Of a stretch of 64,000 bases of DNA, positions 22,644-32,243 are shown one piece after another (position 1 is the stretch's first letter; every line of letters starts with the position of its first letter). The position numbers and the translations under genes are program-made. The notes beneath the pieces were generated by a model. The model did not search any database and was not told the origin of the DNA. It saw only the letters and a program-made list of their open reading frames with translations. The stretch is from Microglena sp. YARC (Eukaryota > Chlorophyta > Chlorophyceae > Chlamydomonadales > Chlamydomonadaceae), in contig CM039462.1 in NCBI GenBank assembly GCA_022414725.1, positions 52,636,362 to 52,700,361 on the forward strand, read 5' to 3'.

Positions 22644-24180
22644 ATGGGGGAGCTCCAGAAGCTCTTGGACCAGGTTTTTGAAGATGACCCTGGCGATGAT
22701 GTTGAAGAGCACAATACGGATCCAGATCTCATGCGCAACGCGATTGAAGACGATGCCGCGAGCAGGAAAGCAGATCGGGCTGATAAGCTAGTTGCAGGGC
22801 GACAAGAAACCCAGCAACCTGGAACTAGCAAGACCTACAACTACAGCTACAAGAGATTTGAGGTGAATACTCCTGGTTGTCCCATGTTAGTGTGTGTGTG
22901 GGTGGGTATGTGTGGGTGGGTGGGTGGTTGTGGGTGTGGGTGGGGGTGGGGTGAAGGCGTGTGCGCGTTGATACTAATTCATGCATGCTACTGTTGTACA
23001 TGCAGGAGTGGTGCAAAGAGTATGACAGAGACTCAATGAAGGTCAAGGTCGAGGATGCAACAGATTTTTTCATCTATCTGTACGACAAGATCCAGGAAGC
23101 AAAAAGAAAGCGAGAGAAGTGCAATGTGAGTACCATTGTGTCCTCCTGCATGCACGCCTCCCTTCATATTACTGACGATGATATAGGCTGCTAGGTTGAG
23201 TAAACATGGTAGTATAAACAACTACCACGGGCACACCATTTGGCACATTTGTGCCCCAGTATACATGATCAATACAAAAAGCTTATATTATTTTTAGTCA
23301 TTGAAATAATAGCTGAGTCTCTGGCCTAGGCTGAAATGAAATAGGATTGCCTATATGTAGCATGATCAACAATTATATTATTGATGTGCCAATGTTTGAA
23401 CTGGATTGTAGGTCAACAGCCTTAGCACCTTGAGAGGCTACCAGTCTGCTATCCAAGACAAGTACCTCATAGGCCAGGACCATGACACTCCTGATGTGGG
23501 GACCGCCAAGCTGGCATCTCTTCTGGACAATGGCCAATTTCGGATGGCTTATGACAATGCCAGGAAGTTGCTGCTCAACATGGCTGTGTAAGTATTATTT
23601 ACTTAGCAAAGACTGCTTGTTCTTTTAAACCACCACCTTAAATTATATGACCCCTTATGCCTCACTTATTTACTTCATCAGGCCACTCGGAGTTGACCCG
23701 TTGAAGGGAAATGTGGCAGACACCTACACAGTTGATGAGTTTGTCGAATTGGCGTCAACCTTGTTTGTGGAGGCCCAGGACAACCACAAGCTAGCCTTCA
23801 TTCAGTAAGTGGGTGTGTGTCTCACTGTGTTGTGCTGGTTGATATGTTTTATTTTTAACATTATAGCTGAAGGGTGTGGAACTGAGCTGCGCGTGTGGAA
23901 AGTGAGCTGGGAGTGTAAGGGGGCTGAGGGTGTGGAACTGTTCCGCAGTGTGCTACGTAGTGTAGGATCTCAAGCCCAGCGCAAAGAGCTGACCAGAACT
24001 GAACTTGTATAATATTCGAAGCCGTGTGCCTCAAACCTGTTACCCTTGTTTTACAATTGCAGCGCTGCGATGACAAACATGCATCAATGCATGCTAAGAT
24101 CTGACGACTTGAGGCTCATCAAGTTCTGCCACCTGATGAAGCCAAACACTCTGTACGGTGTAATAATAATAATAATAAGA

Positions 24181-24219
<39 letters not shown>

Positions 24220-27200
24220 TGATGGTGGTGTAGTGTGGTGGTGGTGTGATTTCTAAATGGTGTGGTGTAATCTGGCTGTGACCTGGTGTGGTTCTTTGCC
24301 TCTTCATGCAGCACGTCCGTCTCCATCCCTGACAAAACTTCTACAACTAATAACAAAGTAATGAAATGTAATAAGAACGCCTGGTGGGGTGTGGTAGTAA
24401 GGGAGCCTGTCTCCGGTGTACATAGAATATCTTACTGAAAAGATATGATGGCTTACTCGAATTACCCTAAACCCTAATCGTTCATGTTTGCTTGTTCATG
24501 TTGTAGGGGGGTCGCAAGTTGGTAAACTACCGTGCCAGGCATGTGGACTACAAAATGTGTGTGGTCAGCTCCTTAGCTAGGATGTTGTTCTTCCGCTTCA
24601 CTCAGACCAAGGAGGAGCTGCCAGACCCCCACAAGGAGTACCAGAAATTCCTGGAAGCTAACGTTTGGAGCACAGGTGCTGGTGATGCGGATGCCATCAG
24701 CTACAGGGCACTTGCTCGAGGCATCGCCCCGGTTCTCGATGCGGCTTGTCTCAACATTTCCAAGTGTTGCCACGCGTTCAGGTCTAGAGGAGCTCAGTTT
24801 GCAGACTGCCTTGGGTAGGTTCTCTAACCTAGTAGTGGCCACTAAACATCTTTGCATTTTAGTTGGTGATATGTAGCGGGTTGTTAGTCAGCCAGTCCAA
24901 GTCCGGGGCTTGGTGCACATGTTTCCTTGCATTATGTCTATTGCTGTAACTCTTTATTAGTTAATGATATGATTCCTATATCCTGATCGTGGTGCTCATA
25001 ACGCAAACCATGTTGCTTGTGCAGGCTGCCCATCATCGAGATCAATCGAGTGGGAGGTTGGAATGTGGACCCACTTCTAGAGTCCTACCTCAGTTCATGC
25101 CCGCAACTTGCTGTTAAATGTATGGCCGGAATTCCTGCAGCCAGCGGAAGCGCTCGTTATGAGCAAGAGCGTCTCCACTTCCAAGTCTCTAAGGGGTACC
25201 TGGAGAAACTGATTCCATGGTTGTACCCCTGGGTTGCCAAGTTGGAGATTCAGGCGAACAAGATCAAGAAGAAGGATCAGAGGGACTGCCCGGAAAGAGT
25301 CGTGCTACACCTGAAAGCTTTGGCACACACACTCTTGACCGACATTGCGTACTCGACTGTGGTCAACCCACTAGAGAGTGAGAACGATCCTATCCTGCTC
25401 TACATGATGAAGCAACCTGAGTTTGCAACAGCCTTCGAGGACGGCGTGATCAAGCCACTTGTGAACACTCTCCAGCACATCAGATCCAACAAGCAGATCA
25501 AGACCTATGGTATCTCATCCCAGCCGTTGGATTGCCCCTCCCGTCCCTACAGGGAGCACAGCCGTGGTGCTGCTGTGTTGGTTGAGTACAAGTTGCCTCC
25601 GGTGAAAGAGCTCGATCCTTCTGACCCCAGCACGCTTAAGGAGTTCAGCCTGCCAGAAGATTTCTTCAACGGCCTGTCGGTGAAATCCGCTTGGGACAAG
25701 TACAACAAGGCCCTGCTGGTAGGACGTGTGTGGATGTCCATGTCTGAACTAGATGCTCTGTGGGAGGCCCAGGGCATGGGAAAGACTTGGTATTCTGGGC
25801 TCAACTCGCGCCGGAAGGAGGTCTCAGACCTAGCAGGCTGCATCACCTCCTACACAAAATATATGGGGGTTCACAAAACTGAGGAAGAGTCCTTAGCTGA
25901 GTTCTTCAAGTGGACACAAGACAAAGGCATGGTCTCACTCAGCCAATGGAATATGAGGATGAGAGGATCTGTTAAGGCCAACGTCCTTGCATCCTTGGCA
26001 CAGGGCATTCTACCAAAGGACTTGCCTACACAAGATGACTTGAAGGCCACCAAAAAGAGGAAGCTAGAGGATGACGTGTTAAAGGGTAAGCTCTATGTAG
26101 TAGACCAAGGCATAAGAGAGAGAAAGAAAAAAAAAAATTAATTAAAAAAAGTTTAAGCTACACAGGCAGTAATCTAGGCAGTAATAATTAGTTAATTAAT
26201 GAAGAAAAGGTTTATCATTAATTTAAAAAAGTTTAAGCTAGACTCTTGGATTATTCAATTAAACACAGTTTCCATGCTTCACGATGCCACCACTAATGCA
26301 AGGCTCCTTTTTTCTGTGCAGGCATTGTTCGTCTCGCAGCCCCGCCTGTCAGAGCAGCAGTCCAGGCTGTCCCAGCAGCAGGAGCAGCAGCAGCAGCTGC
26401 CCAGCCTGTCAGAGAAGTAGGAGCAGCAGCAGCCCAGCCAGTCAGAGCAGCAGGAGCAGAAGTCGCCCAGCCTGTCAGACCAGCAAGAACAGCAGCAGCA
26501 GCAGCCCAGCCTGTAACAGCAGCAGGAATAGCAGCAGCACCAGCCCAGCTTGTCAGAGCAGCAGCAGCAGCACCAGCCCAGGCTGTCATAGCAGCAGGAG
26601 CAGCAGCAGCAGCTGCCCAGCCTGTCAGAGCAGTAGGAGCAACAGCAGCCCAGCCAGTCAGAGCACCAGGAGCAGCAGCAGCCCAGCCTGTCACAGCAGC
26701 AGGAGCAGCAGCAGCCCAGCCTGTCACAGCAGCAGGAACAGCAGCAGCACCAGCCCAGCTTGTCAGTGCAGCAGGAGCACCACCAGCCCAGGCTGTCACA
26801 GCAGGAGGAGCAGCAGCAGCAGCAGTAGCTGCCCAGCCTGCTGTCAGAGCAGTAGGAGCAGCTGCAGCCCAGCCTGTCGGAGCAGCAGGAGCAGCAGCAG
26901 CCCAGCCTGTCACAGTAACAAGAACAGCAGCAGCACCAGCCCAGATTGTCAGAGCAGCAGGAGCAGCAGCAGCAGCCCAGCCTGTCATAGCAGCAGGAGC
27001 AGCAGCAGCCCAGCCTGTCACAGTAGCAGCAGCAGCCCAGCCTGTCACAGCAGCAGCAGCAGCAGCACAGACTGCAACGCAAGCTTTGGTATTGTCACCA
27101 ATAAGCAAGCACATAAAAGCACAATGCAGCTCTGTAGAAGACGCCCACCGCGAGACGTTGATCAAGATAGCCAACGTGTCTTGCAAGAGTGCGATGGCTG

Positions 27201-27301
27201 TTTTCTACAATGAGGTTTTCGTGAGAGACAACCCAAGCAAGCAGAAAGCTGGCATGACACACAAAGACGTCATAAGTGCTTATAACGCCTACAAAAAATA
27301 A
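22644..27301 (+). CDS. Crypton-type tyrosine recombinase with GCR1_C-like domain, nine exons
   Basis: Exons: 22644-22862, 23006-23125, 23412-23587, 23682-23804, 24063-24152, 24312-24357, 24507-24814, 25025-26085, 26322-27301. All junctions are GT-AG and all phases agree, giving 1040 residues. The catalytic set of tyrosine recombinases is visible: Arg in RSDDLR (225-230), beta-hairpin Lys in DKTSTTNNK (250-258) followed by RARHVD, H-x-x-R in KCCHAFRSR (His347, Arg350), GGW (Trp373) and nucleophile Tyr382 in ESYLSS. Around 575-660, SVKSAWDKY...WYSGLNSRRKEV fits GCR1_C, the domain that follows the recombinase in fungal Cryptons and relatives of Ndc10. A Lys/Arg-rich stretch (KKRKLEDD) near 705 could be a nuclear signal. 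Exon 9 is a long AAQPV-type repeat plus a conserved-looking end. Tyrosine recombinases cut and rejoin DNA through a 3'-phosphotyrosine. It is either a Crypton transposon or a gene derived from one. Confidence 0.75.
24358..24425 (-). repeat. SINE 3'-tail fragment in intron 6 of the Crypton gene
   Basis: Plus-strand AACGCCTGGTGGGG and AAGGGAGCC with their spacing match the tail of the tRNA-derived SINE at 55598-55805, in the same orientation. Only the tail is present. Confidence 0.55.
26322..27080 (+). repeat. CAG-type trinucleotide-rich exon region
   Basis: About 750 bp of GCAGCAGCAG interleaved with CCCAGCCTGTCA, read in the chosen frame as repeated AAQPV/AAG units. The unit length is about 36-45 bp, always a multiple of three, so expansions keep the reading frame. 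Confidence 0.8.
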
Positions 27302-27476
27302 TCCCGCAAAGGCAGCTGAGCTGGATAAGGCTGTAGCAATTGGCCAGAAATGGAACAGGCAAGCTCGCAACATGCTTTAGGAGGAAGGTCAGGATGTTGT
27401 TCCGTGGAAGAAGGGTCGGAAGCGGCCTATAGGGACTGAGATGTTAAACTGGGACCTACCTAGCTCGCTCTCTTGA
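27302..27476 (+). pseudogene. Out-of-frame extension of the Crypton C-terminus
   Basis: One base out of frame after the TAA at 27299-27301, the sequence stays readable as NPAKAAELDKAVAIGQKWN, reaches one TAG, and continues in the same frame as EEGQDVVPWKKGRKRPIG to a TGA at about 27476. This looks like a former C-terminus lost by an indel in the A run at 27293-27298. Confidence 0.45.
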
Positions 27477-27510
27477 TGAAGACAAGACGGGGGGAGGGGG
27501 GGGCAACGCT

Positions 27511-28090
27511 GTGTAGGTGTAAGGGGGTTACTGCCATGGCTGTGCAGGTGTAAGGGGGGTACTGCCATGGCTGTGTAGGTGTAAGGGGGGTACTGCCATG
27601 GCTGTGTAGGTGTAGGGGGGGCACTGACATGGCTGTGTAGGTGTAAGGGGGGTACTGCCATGGCTGTGTAGGTGTAAGGGGGGTATTGCCATGGCTGTGT
27701 AGGTGTAAGGGGGGCACTGCCATGGCTGTGTAGGTGTAAGGGGGGTACTGCCATGGCTGTGTAGGTGTAAGGGGGGTACTGCCATGGCTGTGTAAGTGTA
27801 AGGGGGTAGTGCCATGGCTGTGTTGGTGTAAGGTAGGGGGGCACTGCCATGGCTGTGTAGGTGTAAGGGGGGTACTGCCATGGCTGTGTAGGTGTAAGGG
27901 GGGTACTGCCATGGCTGTGTAGGTGGAATTGGGGTGCTGCCATGGCTGTGTAGGTGTAAGGGGGTACTGCCATGGCTGTGTAGGTGGAAGGGGGGTGCTG
28001 CCATGCCTGTGTAGGTGTAAGGGGGTTATTGCCATGGCTTTGAAGGAGTCATGGGGTCCCTGCCATGGCTGTGTAGGTGGAAGGGGGTCG
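27511..28090. repeat. 31-bp minisatellite
   Basis: About 18 units of GTAGGTGTAAGGGGGGTACTG followed by CCATGGCTGT, degenerating towards 28090. The long antisense frames through it (Tyr/Pro/His-rich) are products of the repeat and not genes. Confidence 0.9.
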
Positions 28091-28404
28091 CTTAAATCTG
28101 AGATTAAACAGTCGTGTTTCTGTACACCACTTTGGATAATTCCGTGCAGCACCCAAGGATATTTGTACGACATCTTTGGTATTTCCTGTAAACCGGTTTG
28201 GCTATATATAAATTTCTGAGTCAATAATTATGTGACCTACAATCTGTTTGCCTGTATACCAGCTCGGCTCTATCTGAGATTCAACAATCGTATTTCTGCA
28301 ACACGGCTCGTATATTTCTTGGCGCCAGCTTGGATAATAAGGATGGAAATACTTAATTCAATTTATAAAAAAATGCGATAATAATCGCACAATTAAATTA
28401 TCAT
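28091..28404. other. Unannotated spacer
   Basis: No gene or repeat recognised. Confidence 0.3.
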
Positions 28405-28600
28405 CCCAGCTGAGATGATGATTTAATAATATTGTACAAATAAATTATCACTGTAGCACGAACTCAGGGTCCCCGTCGGTTAAACGATTTTTAGAGGCTT
28501 AGTTCATCAGTGCTTTTTTTAGCCCTTCCTATACGGTTGGGCAAGTCCCTTCAGCCTATTTGGCCTACCCCAAGACAGTAACATACATACACACAACGTT
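28405..28600. repeat. Dispersed repeat, copy 1
   Basis: Shares GCTGAGATGATGATTT, ATCACTGTAGCACGAAC, CGGTTAAACGAT and CCTATACGGTTGGGCAAGTC, in the same order, with 46975-47190. Both copies end in a simple CATA/ACAT tail, as LINE and SINE 3' ends often do. Confidence 0.65.
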
Positions 28601-29429
28601 TAGTATATATGTGCGAGTATACTACTTGGTCTCCATGTGGTACTTTTCAAGAGTCTGCGTTACTATACAAACAAATAAAAATTGAATGTTGCTACTTCCA
28701 GAGGCGGCGAGAACCGTAATACGTTGAGGCCGGGTAACCAAGTTCAGGCACAAGTTCAATTCAATTTTATTGGAAAGGATGAAGAGAGATTGGGGATAGC
28801 TCAAACGGTGTTACAGTTGTTTATTTTCTATTGCAGTGCTAGAGCTTGGAACTGATACCACAACACATAAAGTGATCTCGAGAGTCTGTACCACGAATTC
28901 AGGGCCATCTCGGTGGCAAAAAGACCACGCTATATTTAGCAACGTCACTCTCCAATAAACTAAGCTGAATGCCTTGCCAACCTGATCTCTGAAGTTAATC
29001 AATCACATGAGGTCTGGGCAGCGAAATGTGCCCAGAGATTGACCCCTGGTTTGGTATGGGTATACCTCAACAAACCTCCAGCCAACATTTCTCTCCATTC
29101 GCTGGCAGAGTATGGCCCCAGATAGCATGTAGAAGTTAGGCTCCAAGCCTCTACCACCGGCCTCGAGTGATGATGGTGGCCGTGTTGGTGCTCAGCACCG
29201 ATGCAGTATGTGATCGTATATTTACCCCAAACTCCTTCGCTTTGGATTCGCACTGCATGAGTAGGGCAACAGCAACTGACGTCCACCCTTCCGCACGCGG
29301 GGCGAACATCAAACCGCGCCGATAGCGCGACCAATTCCAGCTGCGTCCCCCTCAAACCTCTGGCATTGATGGATTCGTTGTACTTGTACGGCGCCATACC
29401 TGTTGCGGGATTGATCGGTTGCGTGAGTT
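28601..29429. other. Region without confident gene
   Basis: A minus-strand frame at 29397-28999 (132 codons, containing NARGLRGTQLELVAL) could be a worn retroelement or host exon, but no motif supports it. Nothing else seen. Confidence 0.3.
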
Positions 29430-29690
29430 AGCTGCATGCATGCAAACGGAGAGGATGGATGCAATGCAACGCATAGAGGGGGGCAGAGCACAGGCGCCAT
29501 GAGGACAGGCGTGCAAGCTGCATGCATGCAAACGAAGAGGATGGTCGCGATGCAAAGTATTCAGCAGGACAGAGCAACGGCACAATGTGACAGGCGTGCA
29601 AGCTGCTTGCATGCAAACGCAGAGGACGAACGCGATGCGACGCATTCACGAGAGCAGAGCAACAGCGCCATGTGACAGGCGTGCAAAGAT
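29430..29690. repeat. Tandem repeat of about 85 bp, three units
   Basis: Units contain GCATGCAAACG, GAGGAT/GAC, GATGCAA/GC and GACAGGCGTGCAAG. No coding sense. Confidence 0.75.
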
Positions 29691-30778
29691 GTAGTCACGA
29701 AACATAACCGCTGCCAGCAATTAAAGCTCATACGACCTTCGTGTAGGAGTACGCAGACGTAGAGAATCTAAGACGCGGAAGTCCCAAGACAGCAGCAACG
29801 CATGCGCAGATGCTGTAAATTAGGCACAGACAGAACACTGGGCGAGATGAATACAGACAGACAGGAAAGTAAGAAGAGAGCCCCCTTCCCTCACGCCCCC
29901 TTCCCCTACCCTTCCAAGAATCACACAGATCTACAAATGCGACAGCTTGAGTTGCTGTGCGCGTTTTCCCCGAAGGAAGCTGCACAACTTCTCACTCTCT
30001 TTTCGGTCCAGCGTGGCTACGCGAGACCGGCAGGTTTCTATTAGCTGTAAGGGGGTGGGTTGGGGGGGTTGGGGTCGGGGGGGGAGGGCGAGGCCCCCCC
30101 CTGGTCCCCCCCCCCCCCGCCCGCGCGGTACTGTGGCCGTGGCCTGCCGCCTCCCCTTCCGTAGCGCCCCTCCGCTCCGAGTCCGCAGGTGTCCGACACC
30201 GTCAAATCGTCACATCTCCACATTTTCCCAAGAAACGGTTAAACCGAATTCTTTCGCATGGAATCGACCCGTGTTAATTTCTCCGAGGGCACATATTGAC
30301 ATATTCGCGTACGGATCTCAGGGCTGCGGATTTCGAAAGTCGCAAAGCAAGTTGAATAGTCGCAAAGCAAGTTGATTAGTCACAACACCTGTACATGCAA
30401 AGCCTCGCACGTCCAATAGTCGAAAAGCAGTTTGGAAAGTCTGAAAGCAAGTTCAATATCCGCTAAGCAACTCCAATGGTCGAAGAGCAACTTTGCTTCT
30501 CGACTTCCTTGGGAGTTGCTGTACCTGCGGCAAAATGGTGCACTTTGGGAACCAACCTGCTGTCAAAAGCTTGCCCCGGAGAGCACTTCTTCGCGTACGG
30601 ATCTCAGGGTTGCGGACTGTAGACGCGTTGTTTTTCGCTTTAGCCCCCTCTGGACCCCCCAGGGGTCCCGGGGCTGAAGCCCTAGATTCCCCCCGTGTCC
30701 GCCCGTGTCTCTCTCCGCCGTCTGTCCATCTCTCTATCCATCTGTCCGTCTGTCCGACAGATGTCCAGGCGTTTGAAC
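29691..30778. other. Low-complexity and short-repeat region
   Basis: Holds G-rich and C-rich tracts at 30050-30122, a duplicated block ACGGATCTCAGGG (30312 and 30599), and irregular repeats of GTCGAAAAGCA/GTCGCAAAGCA at 30340-30490. No gene recognised. Confidence 0.4.
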
Positions 30779-32076
30779 TATATTGACCGCCCCCTGTGCT
30801 ATTGGTTTTTGGAATTATAAGCTTTTGTACGGGCGGTCAGTTATGTACTTATGTTGTAGCCTTGTTGCTTTCAAAGTAACAAGTAAGTAACAAACAAACA
30901 AATAAGGGACATTTTGCAGTGTTGCTGTTTAAAGCAGTATTGAACGTGCCTTTACTGTTATGCAGAGCATACATGAAGGTTGGCTTTAGTTCTATTAATT
31001 TGATGCAGAAAAAATGAGACCAATCAGAGGTCGGGTTAATTTTAGGGGATTTTGAGAAGGTGTTGCATGTGTGGGCTGGGCAGTATGAGCCGTTCCGGTC
31101 TGGGCCTGACCCGACGCTAGGGGGTGGTCGGGTGTGTCGGGGTGGATGCCTGTAGCGTGGGTCGGCATGCATCGGGCTGGCTGGCCGGGTGGTTATGCGT
31201 TGTGTGGGTATGACACGTATGTAGCGCAGTTTGGGAGCGCATGTGGCATGTGCTTTGGGAGAATACCGTGGGTGAGCATAGGGTCTCAATAGCCGCTCTG
31301 CCCATGATTTGGAATGGCTGGGTCTAGAGTTGCGCCTGGCCATGGAGAATGGAGATAAGTGGCTACCATTGTGCAACGCCGCTGCCCCCTAGGTCGAAGC
31401 ACGAATCTGAAAGCTGCGTTGGTCGAAGCTCAGCAGCTTCTCAGGGTAGTGTCACCTTCTTGGGTAGCGAGTTAGTTCTTACTTGTGTAGCTTCGCAGCT
31501 CCGCAGAACGCACGATTGGTACCTAGATAGCTATAAATAGCAAGTCACTTTGGCTGAGACGGGGGTCGGAAGTGCACCAGTTATCAATTCCGCAGTTCGA
31601 GGGTCAGCATATGCTCAATTTACACGTTCGCAAGTAGCACGTCCAGCGGGTTGCAGGCGATGGCCCCCTAGGTCAGAGCACGTAGCTCAAAGCTGCGCTG
31701 GTCCAAACTCCACAGGTTTGCAGGGTGGTGTTACCCACTTGGGCAGATAGTAATTAATTTGAAGCTTCGCAGGCCTGCAGAACGAATGATCAGTACGGAG
31801 GCATGCTATTAACAGCAAGATTGGCAGATTCAGAGGTTGGAAGAGCACCAGTTCAATTCAATTGCGTAGATCGAAGTTGGCATTTGCGCAATTTGCACGT
31901 TGCGCGCAGATAGCAGACCCAGCCGCGATGGCAATTTGTAGGCGATGGCCCAGGGTCGGACGAAACGCGAATGTTGCATGGACAGTTGGCTTGTGAAGAA
32001 TGCTTCTTTCCACCCGAACCCTTCAGGGCTAAATGGCTCTGCACCCGGTTACTCATTTTGTGTTACACTCACGTGA
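30779..32076 (+). repeat. Large tandem monomer, copy 1 (left part)
   Basis: Nearly the same sequence as 41075-42345, from TATTGACCGCCC to GTTACAC. It contains two related internal blocks of about 230 bp (around CCCCCTAGGTC at 31386 and 31667). The monomer's last part is at 41013-41074, split off by the Kangaroo-like element. Short conserved frames in it are not convincing genes. Confidence 0.75.
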
Positions 32077-32243
32077 TTTCTATTACAAGAATGGGGGGCT
32101 TGTCCGGCAGTACACTCAACATGATTTTTGAATACGAGGTCGGGGAGAGACCTGAAAGAGAGAGCCTATCAACCTAGTTGAGCGGTTAAGCAAGGCTCGA
32201 GTTTTGAGGAGCTACCTTAACGAGCTATTCAAGCTTTAAAAGT
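32077..32243 (+). repeat. Split direct repeat A1
   Basis: 167 bp from TTTCTATTACAAG to CTTTAAAAGT, repeated at 38741-38907 with two differences noticed. The gag ATG follows A1 immediately at 32244. Confidence 0.85.

Noticed and set aside
24063..24357. Donor at 24158 (GTGTAA) for Crypton exon 5
   Set aside because: It puts exons 6 and 7 out of phase. GTACGG at 24153 keeps DKTSTTNNK-GGRKLVNY in frame and matches the expected beta-hairpin.
26284..27213. Ser-rich plus-strand frame and Cys-rich minus-strand frame over the CAG region
   Set aside because: The phase carried in from Crypton exon 8 selects the Ala/Gln/Pro frame. The others are shadows of the triplet repeat.
28999..29397. LINE endonuclease-like ORF on the minus strand (NARGLRGTQLELVAL)
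   Set aside because: Only a weak resemblance at one stretch; no catalytic residues of an APE domain could be placed.
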